From Fredinandcohnia quinoae (lineage in GTDB: Bacteria > Bacillota > Bacilli > Bacillales > Bacillaceae_L), in the NCBI RefSeq assembly GCF_022427965.1, contig NZ_JAKTTI010000038.1, positions 1 to 42,547 on the forward strand: a stretch of DNA of 42,547 nt. Reading direction: 5' to 3'. Made by a program: the position numbers and the translations under genes. Below, one piece after another: positions 1 to 8,604 of the stretch. Below the pieces are notes generated by a model. It saw nothing but the letters and a program-made list of their open reading frames with translations. It did not search any database and had not been told where the DNA came from. Numbering within the stretch: position 1 is the first letter of the stretch; the number at the start of each line of letters is the position of its first letter.

Positions 1-12
1 AATGAAAAAAAA

Positions 13-50
13 CTGTAGGCAAACTCGAAAATCTTCGAGTTTGTCTACAG
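13..50 (-). terminator. Hairpin with A-tract on its left; terminator-like on the minus strand
   Basis: Arms 13-29 and 34-50 form a 17-bp stem with one G-T pair and a 4-nt loop. An eight-A run at 5-12 means that, read on the minus strand, the hairpin is followed by a U-run, the shape of an intrinsic terminator. On the + strand no U-run follows directly; a second hairpin does. Confidence 0.55.
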
Positions 51-54
51 TCTG

Positions 55-79
55 AGAGAGGGTAACCTCTCTTTTTTTT
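55..79 (+). terminator. Intrinsic terminator of the gene upstream of the window
   Basis: Seven-base-pair stem AGAGAGG/CCTCTCT (55-61/66-72) with loop GTAA, followed by a U-run. It most likely ends transcription of the gene before phoP. In B. subtilis that is the citZ-icd-mdh operon, but the gene itself lies outside the window. Confidence 0.8.
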
Positions 80-92
80 ATTATTTAAAAAT

Positions 93-137
93 GTTACAGA
101 AACAAATGGTTGTAACTTCTACTTGATAATCTATAAT
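93..137 (+). promoter_or_regulatory. Putative phoPR promoter with overlapping inverted repeat
   Basis: TTGTAA (110-115), 16-bp spacer and TATAAT (132-137) make a sigma-A-type promoter 50 bp before phoP. An inverted repeat GTTACA-N12-TGTAAC (93-98/111-116) overlaps the -35. phoPR is autoregulated in B. subtilis, so the repeat is a candidate regulator site, but it is not a clean set of PhoP direct repeats. Confidence 0.55.
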
Positions 138-186
138 GAAAGCATACATACGAAATGATGTCTTAATACGCTCGTAGGAGGAATCT

Positions 187-906
187 ATGAATAATAAAGT
201 TTTAGTGGTAGATGATGAACAATCAATTGTAACATTACTTCAGTATAATCTTCAGCAAGCAGGCTATGAAGTGATAACTGCAATGGATGGAGAACAAGGC
301 TTGTATACAGCATTACAGGAACAACCCAATTTGATTATCTTAGATTTAATGCTTCCAAAACTAGATGGAATAGAAGTTTGTAAGCAACTTCGCCAGAGAA
401 AAATGGCAGTACCTATTTTAATGTTAACTGCAAAGGATGATGAGTTCGATAAAGTATTAGGGCTTGAGTTAGGTGCAGATGATTATATGACGAAACCATT
501 TAGTCCGAGAGAAGTTGTAGCAAGAGTGAAAGCGATTCTACGTAGAACGAATAGTAAGACAGATGAGGAAACATTAGAAAAGAATATAATCGATCGTATT
601 ACTATTGGCGATTTAAAACTAATTCCAGATTATTTTGAAGCTTATTTTAATGCAGAGAAATTAGAACTAACGCCAAAAGAATTTGAGCTTATTGTATACT
701 TAGCAAAACATAAAGGCAGAGTATTAACAAGAGATCAACTATTAAGTGCTGTCTGGAATTATGACTTTGCAGGTGATACTAGAATTGTCGATGTTCATAT
801 AAGTCATTTGCGCGAGAAGATAGAAAGAGATCCGAAAAAACCATCAATGATTAAGACAATACGTGGGATCGGTTATAAGCTTGAGGAGCCAAAACTTGAT
901 GAATAG
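187..906 (+). CDS. phoP: Phosphate response regulator PhoP
   Basis: OmpR-family response regulator of 239 residues. When phosphorylated by PhoR it binds PhoP boxes and switches genes of phosphate starvation. The receiver domain spans about residues 4-118: acidic pocket D9-D10, phospho-acceptor D53 (LIILDLMLP), T81 and K103. The C-terminal winged-helix DNA-binding domain covers about 135-233 (RVLTRDQLL, VDVHISHLREKI). A GGAGG site at 177-181 precedes the ATG. It overlaps phoR by 8 bp, so the two are translationally coupled. The position after a terminator and before phoR-polA matches the B. subtilis map, which supports PhoP over other OmpR regulators. Confidence 0.93.
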   Translation: MNNKVLVVDDEQSIVTLLQYNLQQAGYEVITAMDGEQGLYTALQEQPNLIILDLMLPKLDGIEVCKQLRQRKMAVPILMLTAKDDEFDKVLGLELGADDYMTKPFSPREVVARVKAILRRTNSKTDEETLEKNIIDRITIGDLKLIPDYFEAYFNAEKLELTPKEFELIVYLAKHKGRVLTRDQLLSAVWNYDFAGDTRIVDVHISHLREKIERDPKKPSMIKTIRGIGYKLEEPKLDE

Positions 907-2326
907 ATTTCGCTCAAGACTTCTTTTTTCATTAATCACATTAATTATCTTCGTTTTTATAGGCCTTGGAATACTGTTAAGTCAGTTATTTAAGGGCTTT
1001 TATGATAATAATGTTAATAATATTGATGTTCTTGAAAAAATAAATCATCAAATTTGGATTTCATTAATTGTATGTCTCGTACTTGCGTTTATCGTTATTT
1101 TGTTCCTAGTCATTCGAATTACAACCATATATACGAAACCAATCGAAGAGGCTACTAAGGTTGCTAATGAATTGGCAAAAGGAAATTACCGGGCCAGAAC
1201 ATATGAAAATAGTACTTTAGGTCAATCAATAAATATATTAGCAGCAAATCTTGAGAAAATGACAAAGTCACACGGTATGCAGCATGACCGTTTACATACT
1301 TTAATTGAAAATATGGGCAGTGGCATTATTCTAATTGATAAGAAAGGTTATATTAATTTACTAAACCGCGCATTTAAGGAAACCTTTCAAATAGAAAATG
1401 AGAAATATGTGAATCAATTATATTATGAGGCATTTGATCAAAATGAGATTGTCTCACTTGTTGAATACATCTTTATGACAGAGGTTAATGTTAGGAGACA
1501 GCTGCGACTTCAGTTGCAAAATGAGTTGAAACATTTTGAAGTGTACGGTGCACCAATTATTGGGATTGATGATGAGTGGAAAGGGGTTGTACTCGTCTTC
1601 CACGATATTTCAGAACTTATTAAGCTTGAGCAAATACGTAGGGATTTCGTGGCCAATGTATCACATGAGCTTAAAACACCTATTACATCAATCAAAGGAT
1701 TCTCTGAAACATTACTTGATGGTGCAATGAAGGACGAACAAACTCTGGAATATTTTCTTTCAATTATTTTGAAGGAAAGTGATAGACTTCAAATCCTCAT
1801 ACAAGATTTGTTGGATTTATCCAAAATGGAACAACATGGTTTTGCACTTAACATTCAACAAATTGATTTACAAGAGATGTTAAATGATATTTTTATGATG
1901 TTAAACAGTAAGGCGGAGCAAAAGGATATACAACTTACTTTAAATTTGAATGACGAACCAGGCGTAATTGAGGGTGATTTTGATCGACTCAAACAGGTAT
2001 TTCTTAATCTTATTAATAATAGCATTACCTATACGAGTACGGCTGGAAAAGTGATAGTAAGCATTAAGGAGAAGAATGATAGTGTAAAAATCAACATCAA
2101 AGATACAGGGATTGGTATTGCAGACGACGAACTTCCTCGGATATTTGAAAGATTTTACCGAGTTGATAAAGCGAGAAGTAGGAATTCTGGTGGAACAGGA
2201 TTAGGCCTTGCCATTGTAAAACACATAATTGAGGCACATCACGGTTCGATTTCAGTAGAAAGTGAAGTAGGAGTTGGAACTACCTTTACGCTTTTCTTTA
2301 GAAAAAAACTTGAAACCTTTTCATAA
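899..2326 (+). CDS. phoR: Phosphate sensor histidine kinase PhoR, short extracytoplasmic loop
   Basis: Membrane sensor kinase of 475 residues, partner of PhoP. Two transmembrane segments (about 8-31 and 52-72) are followed by a HAMP linker, a PAS domain (about 135-240), HisKA with phospho-accepting H256 in VSHELKTP, and an HATPase_c domain with N-box (NLINNS), DTGIGI and GGTGLGLAI. The ATG at 899 has TGAGGAG at 881-887; an in-frame GTG at 863 lies inside phoP without a site and was rejected. Odd point: B. subtilis PhoR is about 100 residues longer, with a folded domain between the membrane segments. Here only about 20 residues lie outside, so sensing probably uses the membrane or cytoplasmic PAS region. 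Confidence 0.9.
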   Translation: MNRFRSRLLFSLITLIIFVFIGLGILLSQLFKGFYDNNVNNIDVLEKINHQIWISLIVCLVLAFIVILFLVIRITTIYTKPIEEATKVANELAKGNYRARTYENSTLGQSINILAANLEKMTKSHGMQHDRLHTLIENMGSGIILIDKKGYINLLNRAFKETFQIENEKYVNQLYYEAFDQNEIVSLVEYIFMTEVNVRRQLRLQLQNELKHFEVYGAPIIGIDDEWKGVVLVFHDISELIKLEQIRRDFVANVSHELKTPITSIKGFSETLLDGAMKDEQTLEYFLSIILKESDRLQILIQDLLDLSKMEQHGFALNIQQIDLQEMLNDIFMMLNSKAEQKDIQLTLNLNDEPGVIEGDFDRLKQVFLNLINNSITYTSTAGKVIVSIKEKNDSVKINIKDTGIGIADDELPRIFERFYRVDKARSRNSGGTGLGLAIVKHIIEAHHGSISVESEVGVGTTFTLFFRKKLETFS

Positions 2327-2368
2327 TGGACTCGTATAAATCTATATAAATATTAAAAGGGGGACAAC

Positions 2369-3340
2369 ATGGTTAGTTTAAAGCGTATTTATACAATTGT
2401 TGGTCTATCTATTTTAGTTCTAATATTAGGTACTGTTGCGTTAACAACTTGGTATACGGTTGATGAATCTGAACAAGCTATTATTTTAACGTTTGGAAAA
2501 GCAGATGAAGGAATTACTGAACCGGGCTTGCATTTTAAGATGCCTTGGCCAATTCAAACGGTCTCAACTGTATCGAAAGAAACATATAGTTTACAATTCG
2601 GTTATGATCAAAAGAATGGTGAAATTACAGATGCTCCAGCAGATACAAAAATGATCACTGGTGATGAGAATATTGTTCTCGCAGATCTTGTAGTTCAATG
2701 GAAAATTACGGACCCTGCTAAGTTTTTATATAATTCTGAGGACCCAAGACAAATATTATACAATTCAACTTCTGCCTCTTTAAGAAGTATTATCGGAGGA
2801 TCTGAAATTGACGAGGCGTTAACGTCTGGTAAGGCAGAAATAGAAGCAGATGTTAGAGATTTATTAACTACTTTAATAGCAAAATATGATATTGGGATAT
2901 CAATCACTGCTGTTAAGTTACAGGATGTTGAGTTGCCGAATGAAGAGGTAAGAAAAGCTTTTACAAATGTTACCGATGCTAGAGAAACAATGAACACAAA
3001 AGTTAATGAAGCAGAAAAATATCAGAAGAAACGGGAAAATGAGGCAAAAGGTGAAAAGGAAGCTCTTATTTCACGTGCAAAGGGAGATAAGGCTGCTCGG
3101 ATTGAGAAGGCGCGTGGTGATGTAGCAACATTTAACGCGTTATATGCAGAATATGTTAAATCACCAGAAATTACGAGAAAACGTCTTATTCTAGAAACAC
3201 TTGATCAGGTTCTACCAAATGCAGAAATCTACATTATGAATGATGATGGAAATACAATGAAATATTTCCCGATTCGCCCATTAGAAAATCAAACACAAAC
3301 ACCTCCTGTAACAGAGGAAGGAAGTGAAAAGAATGGCTGA
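2369..3340 (+). CDS. hflK: FtsH-associated SPFH membrane protein HflK
   Basis: Stomatin/prohibitin (SPFH) family protein of 323 residues. In other bacteria HflK and HflC form a large membrane complex that encloses and modulates the FtsH protease. One N-terminal membrane anchor (about 7-27) is followed by an SPFH domain opening with ESEQAIILTFGK and including GLHFKMPWPIQTV and VKLQDVELPNEEV, which are typical of HflK rather than generic stomatins. A charged, alanine-rich coiled coil follows (about 205-260). The gene starts with ATG after AAAAGGGGG and overlaps hflC by 8 bp. B. subtilis has no hflKC at this locus; see findings. Confidence 0.88.
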   Translation: MVSLKRIYTIVGLSILVLILGTVALTTWYTVDESEQAIILTFGKADEGITEPGLHFKMPWPIQTVSTVSKETYSLQFGYDQKNGEITDAPADTKMITGDENIVLADLVVQWKITDPAKFLYNSEDPRQILYNSTSASLRSIIGGSEIDEALTSGKAEIEADVRDLLTTLIAKYDIGISITAVKLQDVELPNEEVRKAFTNVTDARETMNTKVNEAEKYQKKRENEAKGEKEALISRAKGDKAARIEKARGDVATFNALYAEYVKSPEITRKRLILETLDQVLPNAEIYIMNDDGNTMKYFPIRPLENQTQTPPVTEEGSEKNG

Positions 3341-4265
3341 TAAAGTTGTAGATTTAAATGAACAAAGAGGAAGCAATACTAGTTGGAGAAAGTATATTAA
3401 GGGTGGTATATTTTTCGTCATTCTTCTACTTCTAATCGGAATATTACTTGCAAATTTAATTATTGTAAAAGAGGGTGAATATAAGGTTATTCGCCAATTC
3501 GGTGAGGTTGTTCGAATTGATTCTTCACCAGGGCTTACATATAAGATTCCTTTCATTCAATCAGTTGAAACATTACCAAAATATCAAATGATTTATGATG
3601 TTCAAGAAGCGGAAATTAATACAAAGGATAAGAAGCGAATGATCATCGATAATTACGCTGTATGGAAGATTGAAGATCCAAAGAAGATGATCTCCAATAC
3701 AAGAACGGTTGTAAATGCAGAAGCAAAATTAGATGAATTTGTCTATTCCGCTATCCGTACTGAGCTTGGACAATTAAATTATGATGAGATTATTAATGAT
3801 GAGAAATCGGCACGAGGTAGTTTAAACGACCGTATCACTGAGATTGTTAATGATGTTCTAAAAAGGGACAATTATGGAATTACGGTAACAGATATTCGAA
3901 TGAAACGAACTGACTTACCAGCTGAAAATGAACAATCTGTTTTTACTCGAATGATTTCTGAACGTGATACAAAAGCTCAGGAGTATTTATCAAAGGGAGA
4001 TGCACAGAAGAATCAAATTGAAGCTGAAACTGATAAAGAGGTAACGGAATTGCTTGCAAAAGCTCAAGCAGAAGCGGAAATAATCCGAAGTCAAGGTGAA
4101 GGGGAAGCCGCAAAAGTTTATAATGAAGCTTTTTCTAAGGATGTAGAGTTTTATAACTTATTCCGAACATTGGAGTCATATAAAAAGACAATAAATGGTG
4201 AATCTGTTATTATACTCCCATCTGATTCACCTTATGCGAAATTATTAATGGGGTACACCGAGTAG
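3333..4265 (+). CDS. hflC: FtsH-associated SPFH membrane protein HflC
   Basis: SPFH protein of 310 residues, partner of HflK. One N-terminal transmembrane segment (about 24-46), then the SPFH core (EGEYKVIRQFGEVVRI, PGLTYKIPFIQSVE), the HflC-like ISERDTKAQEYLSKGDAQ stretch and a Glu/Ala-rich coiled coil ending near GEAAKVYNEAFSKD. The ATG at 3333 is chosen because GAGGAAGG (3314-3321) sits at normal distance; an in-frame GTG at 3324 is too close to it. It overlaps the end of hflK, so both are co-translated. A strong inverted repeat lies just downstream. Confidence 0.88.
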   Translation: MADKVVDLNEQRGSNTSWRKYIKGGIFFVILLLLIGILLANLIIVKEGEYKVIRQFGEVVRIDSSPGLTYKIPFIQSVETLPKYQMIYDVQEAEINTKDKKRMIIDNYAVWKIEDPKKMISNTRTVVNAEAKLDEFVYSAIRTELGQLNYDEIINDEKSARGSLNDRITEIVNDVLKRDNYGITVTDIRMKRTDLPAENEQSVFTRMISERDTKAQEYLSKGDAQKNQIEAETDKEVTELLAKAQAEAEIIRSQGEGEAAKVYNEAFSKDVEFYNLFRTLESYKKTINGESVIILPSDSPYAKLLMGYTE

Positions 4266-4271
4266 TACATT

Positions 4272-4333
4272 AGGCCGCTATTTTCCATTCTGTTCATGAA
4301 CATGCTAAAATGAACAGTAGGAAAATACGGCCT
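4272..4333. repeat. Long imperfect inverted repeat between hflC and polA
   Basis: Arms 4272-4297 and 4310-4333 (AGGCCG, then TATTTTCC, then CTGTTCAT and complements) pair almost throughout. The loop side contains a smaller perfect palindrome TGTTCATGAACA at 4291-4302. No U-run follows on either strand, so it is not a clean intrinsic terminator. It could be an mRNA end or processing structure separating hflC from polA. Confidence 0.7.
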
Positions 4334-4360
4334 TTACTGATTTATAGGGGAGGAATTTGC

Positions 4361-6988
4361 TTGGATAAAAAAATTGTGTTAATTGATGGAAATAGTATCG
4401 CTTATCGTGCATTTTTTGCATTGCCATTGTTGAGTAATGACAAGGGGATTCATACAAATGCCATTTATGGATTTACGATGATGCTTATGAGAATACTAGA
4501 GCAGGAAAAACCTAGCCATATATTAGTTGCCTTTGATGCTGGGAAGACGACATTTAGACATCAAACATTCAATGAATATAAGGGTGGACGCCAGAAAACA
4601 CCACCAGAACTTTCAGAACAATTTCCATTTATTAGAGAATTATTGGATGCTTATAAAATTGCAAGATATGAACTAGAAAATTATGAAGCTGACGATATTA
4701 TTGGCACACTGTCACTTCTAGCAGAAAAAGAGGGTTATAATGTAAAGATTATTTCTGGTGATAAGGATTTAACCCAGCTTGCATCTGAGAATATTACGGT
4801 CGATATAACAAAAAAGGGCATAACTGATGTTGATTCATATACTCCTGAATTTATTATGGAGAAATACGGAATCACACCAGAACGAATCATTGATATGAAA
4901 GGTCTTATGGGGGATAATTCGGATAATATTCCAGGTGTACCGGGAGTTGGAGAAAAGACAGCACTTAAGCTTTTAAAGGAATTTGGGACTTTAGAAGAGC
5001 TTCTAGCTTCCCTTGATAAAGTAGGCGGAGCCAAACTAAAGGAAAAGCTGGTGGAAAATAAAGAACAGGCGGAAATGAGTAAGCAGCTTGCCACTATTCA
5101 TCGAGAAGCACCTATTGGAATCACGATACCCGATATTGAATATGACGGGTACGATAATCAGAAGCTCAATTATTTGTTTAAAGAATTAGGATTTAATTCA
5201 TTGCTTGATAAAATCGAAGGTTATGAAGAAGAAATATTAACTCTTGAAGATATTGATTATCAAATGGTATCTGACATTTCGAATGAAATGCTTATAGACC
5301 AGTCTACTTTAATTGTTGAAGTAATGGATGAAAGCTATCATCAAGCCGAAGTACAAGGCTTCGCAATTGTCAATGAAAATGGCAATTATTATATTTCTAC
5401 GGAGCTTGCACTGAAATCAGATGAATTTAAATCGTGGGCAAAGGATCATTCAAAGAAGAAAACGGTGTTCGATGGCAAAAAATCAATTGTTGCACTGCGT
5501 TGGAAAGGCATTGAGTTAAATGGAATTGATTTTGATTGTTTAATTGCTTCCTATATATTAAATCCATCAGATTCAACTGAAGACATAGCTGCTATAGCTA
5601 AAATAAAAGGATTTACTAATCTTCAATCAGATGAAGTAGTGTTTGGAAAAGGTGCAAAACGGAGTATCCCTGAACAAAATATTTTAGCAGAGCATCTTGT
5701 CAGAAAAGCAGTTATTTTATCTGAATTGAAGGATGTTTTTACAAGGGAGTTGCAAGAAAATGAGCAACTAGATTTATTTACTGATTTGGAAATGCCGTTA
5801 TCACTCATCCTAGCTGATATGGAATCAAAAGGTGTAAAGGTAGATGTTGACCGTTTAAAAGCGATGGGGGAAGAGTTAAGAGAAAGACTGCAACAACTTG
5901 AGCAAAGCATTTTTGAATTAGCGGGTGAGGCATTTAACATTAATTCGCCTAAACAGCTTGGAGTGATCCTATTTGAAAAATTAAATTTGCCTATTTATAA
6001 GAAGACAAAGACAGGCTATTCTACCTCTGCGGATGTTCTAGAAAGACTAGCGAGCGAGCATGACATTATTGAGCAAATTTTGAATTATCGCCAAATAGGA
6101 AAACTTCAATCAACGTATATTGAAGGATTACTCAAGGTTGTTCATGAAGATACATGCAAAGTCCACACAAGGTTCCAGCAAGCATTGACGCAAACAGGTC
6201 GACTAAGTTCGACGGACCCGAATTTGCAAAACATCCCAATCCGGCTTGAGGAAGGTCGAAAAATTAGGCAAGCATTTATACCATCAAGAAAGGATTGGTT
6301 AATATTTGCAGCTGATTATTCACAGATTGAATTAAGAGTTCTCGCACATATCGCAAATGATGAGAACTTAATTGAAGCTTTCACTCATGATTTAGATGTT
6401 CATACGAAGACTGCGATGGATGTATTCCATGTAAATGAAGAAGAAGTAACTTCGAATATGCGCCGACAAGCTAAGGCAGTTAATTTCGGGATTGTATATG
6501 GAATAAGTGATTTTGGGCTATCTCAAAATTTAGGGATTACTCGAAAGGAAGCAGGTCTTTTTATTGAACGTTATTTTAGAAGTTTCCCTGGTGTGAAGAA
6601 TTATATGGATGATATTGTCCAAGAGGCGAAACAAAAGGGGTATGTCACAACTTTATTGCAACGGAGAAGATATCTTCCGGAAATTACGGCTCGAAACTTC
6701 AATGTACGTAGCTTTGCAGAAAGAACTGCCATGAATACCCCTATTCAAGGGAGCGCAGCAGATATTATTAAAAAAGCAATGATTGACATGGCAGATCGTC
6801 TAGAGAAAGAGAATCTGCAAACAAGATTACTCTTGCAAGTACATGATGAACTTATCTTTGAAGCACCAGAAGAGGAGATTGACATTTTAAAAGTAATTGT
6901 TCCTGATGTAATGGAGAACGCAATCTCACTTAAAGTGCCATTGAAGGTAGATTACGCATACGGTAGAACTTGGTATGATGCAAAATAA
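4361..6988 (+). CDS. polA: DNA polymerase I
   Basis: Family A polymerase of 875 residues for gap filling, Okazaki-fragment maturation and repair. Order: 5'-3' exonuclease/flap nuclease (about 1-290; LIDGNSIAYRAFF, GDNSDNIPGVPGVGEKTA), a 3'-5' exonuclease-like domain (about 305-470) that lacks the catalytic DxE of the Klenow enzyme (VEVMDES at that place) and is thus vestigial as in other Bacillus PolA, then the polymerase with motif A (DYSQIELRVLAHI), the O-helix (RRQAKAVNFGIVYG) and motif C (QVHDELIFE). The start is TTG 4361 after AGGGGAGG (4346-4353). An ATG at 4310 in frame lies inside the inverted repeat and has no site. A tetranucleotide repeat begins at its stop codon. Confidence 0.93.
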   Translation: MDKKIVLIDGNSIAYRAFFALPLLSNDKGIHTNAIYGFTMMLMRILEQEKPSHILVAFDAGKTTFRHQTFNEYKGGRQKTPPELSEQFPFIRELLDAYKIARYELENYEADDIIGTLSLLAEKEGYNVKIISGDKDLTQLASENITVDITKKGITDVDSYTPEFIMEKYGITPERIIDMKGLMGDNSDNIPGVPGVGEKTALKLLKEFGTLEELLASLDKVGGAKLKEKLVENKEQAEMSKQLATIHREAPIGITIPDIEYDGYDNQKLNYLFKELGFNSLLDKIEGYEEEILTLEDIDYQMVSDISNEMLIDQSTLIVEVMDESYHQAEVQGFAIVNENGNYYISTELALKSDEFKSWAKDHSKKKTVFDGKKSIVALRWKGIELNGIDFDCLIASYILNPSDSTEDIAAIAKIKGFTNLQSDEVVFGKGAKRSIPEQNILAEHLVRKAVILSELKDVFTRELQENEQLDLFTDLEMPLSLILADMESKGVKVDVDRLKAMGEELRERLQQLEQSIFELAGEAFNINSPKQLGVILFEKLNLPIYKKTKTGYSTSADVLERLASEHDIIEQILNYRQIGKLQSTYIEGLLKVVHEDTCKVHTRFQQALTQTGRLSSTDPNLQNIPIRLEEGRKIRQAFIPSRKDWLIFAADYSQIELRVLAHIANDENLIEAFTHDLDVHTKTAMDVFHVNEEEVTSNMRRQAKAVNFGIVYGISDFGLSQNLGITRKEAGLFIERYFRSFPGVKNYMDDIVQEAKQKGYVTTLLQRRRYLPEITARNFNVRSFAERTAMNTPIQGSAADIIKKAMIDMADRLEKENLQTRLLLQVHDELIFEAPEEEIDILKVIVPDVMENAISLKVPLKVDYAYGRTWYDAK

Positions 6989-7006
6989 ATAAATAAATAA
7001 ATAAAT
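6983..7006. repeat. Six-unit AAAT microsatellite over the polA stop
   Basis: Six perfect AAAT units follow the last polA codons. The period of four places TAA in all three frames, so any ribosome leaving polA stops here. Slippage would change the polA-mutM spacing but not either protein. Confidence 0.85.
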
Positions 7007-7032
7007 ACAAGGATTTGAATGGAAGTGGAAAG

Positions 7033-7860
7033 ATGCCAGAGTTGCCAGAGGTCGAAACGGTACGAAGAACGTTAACACAACTAGTTAATGGTAAAACAAT
7101 TCAGAAAGTAACCGTATTATGGGCGAAAATGATAAAAAAACCTGAAGAAGTTGAACAATTCACTGATGCATTATTGGGTCAAACAATTCAAGACGTCGAG
7201 CGGAGAGGTAAGTTTTTAAAGTTTATTTTGGATGATTATGTGTTAGTTTCTCATCTAAGGATGGAAGGTAGATATGGATTATATAAAAATGAGGAGTCAT
7301 ATGACAAACATACCCATGTATTGTTTGCATTTACTGATGGAACAGAGCTTAGATACCGTGATGTAAGGAAATTTGGCACATTCCATCTGTTTAAAAAGGG
7401 TGAAGAAGAAACAGTACTTCCTCTTTCACAGCTTGGACCTGAACCTTTTTCATCGGACTTCACCGAAAAAAGATTGCAAGAACAATTAGCAAAAACAAAT
7501 CGAAAAATAAAGGTTGCGTTACTTGATCAAAAAATTGTTGTCGGCCTAGGTAATATTTATGTTGATGAAGCATTATTTCGAGCTGGGATATACCCGGAGA
7601 GAGAAGCAAATTCGCTTAAAAAGAGTGAAATCAAAAGATTGTATCAACAAATCGTACAAACCCTTCAAGAAGCAGTTGATAAAGGCGGAAGTACAATTAG
7701 GTCGTATGTTAATACTCAAGGTGAAATTGGCATGTTTCAATTAGAGCTCTTTGTTTATGGTCAAAAGGGTGAAGCGTGTAAAAAATGTGGAACATCTATT
7801 GAGAAAAAGGTTGTTGGTGGAAGAGGTACACATTATTGCCCTAGCTGTCAAAAAATGTAG
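7033..7860 (+). CDS. mutM: Formamidopyrimidine-DNA glycosylase (Fpg)
   Basis: Bifunctional base-excision enzyme of 275 residues that removes 8-oxoguanine and formamidopyrimidines and cuts the abasic site. The N-terminus MPELPEVETV is diagnostic: after Met removal the proline is the Schiff-base nucleophile, followed by the catalytic Glu. K60 (RRGKF) is the conserved lysine; the H2TH region holds GLGNIYVDEAL; the C-terminus has a four-cysteine zinc finger (CKKCG, CPSC) with its GGRGTHYC arginine. The ATG at 7033 is required because the proline must be second; an upstream in-frame ATG at 7015 is rejected. It follows polA by 44 bp, likely one repair operon. Confidence 0.95.
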   Translation: MPELPEVETVRRTLTQLVNGKTIQKVTVLWAKMIKKPEEVEQFTDALLGQTIQDVERRGKFLKFILDDYVLVSHLRMEGRYGLYKNEESYDKHTHVLFAFTDGTELRYRDVRKFGTFHLFKKGEEETVLPLSQLGPEPFSSDFTEKRLQEQLAKTNRKIKVALLDQKIVVGLGNIYVDEALFRAGIYPEREANSLKKSEIKRLYQQIVQTLQEAVDKGGSTIRSYVNTQGEIGMFQLELFVYGQKGEACKKCGTSIEKKVVGGRGTHYCPSCQKM

Positions 7861-7887
7861 TACCAATGTAGGTTGCTTTTGGACATG

Positions 7888-7916
7888 TCACATTAAATAG
7901 GCTCCATCCATATACT
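7888..7916 (+). promoter_or_regulatory. Possible sigma-E-type sporulation promoter before ytaF
   Basis: TCACATT (7888-7894), 14-bp spacer and CATATACT (7909-7916) resemble the mother-cell sigma-E pattern (-10 CATACAnT). ytaF is sporulation-associated, so a private promoter inside the polA operon would make sense. Resemblance only. Confidence 0.35.
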
Positions 7917-7950
7917 ATCGTAGCAAATGATAGGAAGGAGTCTCAATTTG

Positions 7951-8586
7951 ATGTCTCAACATGTATCACTCATTTTATTAGCATTTGCAGTAAGTTTGGA
8001 TGGCTTTAGTGTTGGTTTTACGTATGGGATGAGAAAGATTAAAATTCCATTCATCTCAATTATTACAATCGCTTGTTGTTCAGCATTAGTATTAATGATT
8101 TCGATGGGACTGGGACAATCTATTGCCTCATTCTTATCACCATTAATCGCAGAAAAGATTGGTGGTGTAGTACTTGTTTTGATTGGTGCGTGGGTACTAT
8201 ATCAATTTTTTCGTACAACTGCTCAAACGACTGAAGTGAATGAAGAAAAACTTTTAGTTAAGGTTGAAATTAAATCATTAGGGCTAGTTATAAATATATT
8301 AAAAAAGCCAATGGTGGCAGACTTTGATAAATCAGGAACAATTACAGGACTTGAAGCCTTCATGTTAGGTTTAGCATTGTCATTAGATGCTTTTGGTGCA
8401 GGAATTGGTGCAGCACTTTTAGGGCTTTCTCCATGGATTATGGCAGTAATTGTCGCTATTATGAGTTCCTTGTTTCTGTTTATTGGTATGAAAAGTGGAA
8501 CTTTTTTTTCAAAAATAAAATGGGTTCAGAAGTTTTCATTTTTACCAGGAATCTTATTAATTGTGATCGGAATCTGGAAATTTTAA
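7951..8586 (+). CDS. ytaF: Sporulation-associated membrane protein YtaF (MntP-like)
   Basis: Polytopic membrane protein of 211 residues with about six transmembrane helices. Two related halves each start with a small-residue helix carrying a conserved Asp (AFAVSLDGFSVGFTYG near the N-terminus; LALSLDAFGAGIGAALLG in the second half), the layout of the MntP/YtaF family. MntP members export manganese; for YtaF the substrate is unknown. GGAAGGAG at 7933-7940 serves either TTG 7948 or ATG 7951; the ATG is given. It sits between mutM and coaE as in B. subtilis. Confidence 0.85.
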   Translation: MSQHVSLILLAFAVSLDGFSVGFTYGMRKIKIPFISIITIACCSALVLMISMGLGQSIASFLSPLIAEKIGGVVLVLIGAWVLYQFFRTTAQTTEVNEEKLLVKVEIKSLGLVINILKKPMVADFDKSGTITGLEAFMLGLALSLDAFGAGIGAALLGLSPWIMAVIVAIMSSLFLFIGMKSGTFFSKIKWVQKFSFLPGILLIVIGIWKF

Positions 8587-8604
8587 ATAAGGAGTTATGT
8601 ATAA

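Noticed and set aside
4310-4360. ATG start of polA at 4310
   Set aside because: It falls inside the inverted repeat without a site; TTG 4361 has AGGGGAGG and gives the normal N-terminus.
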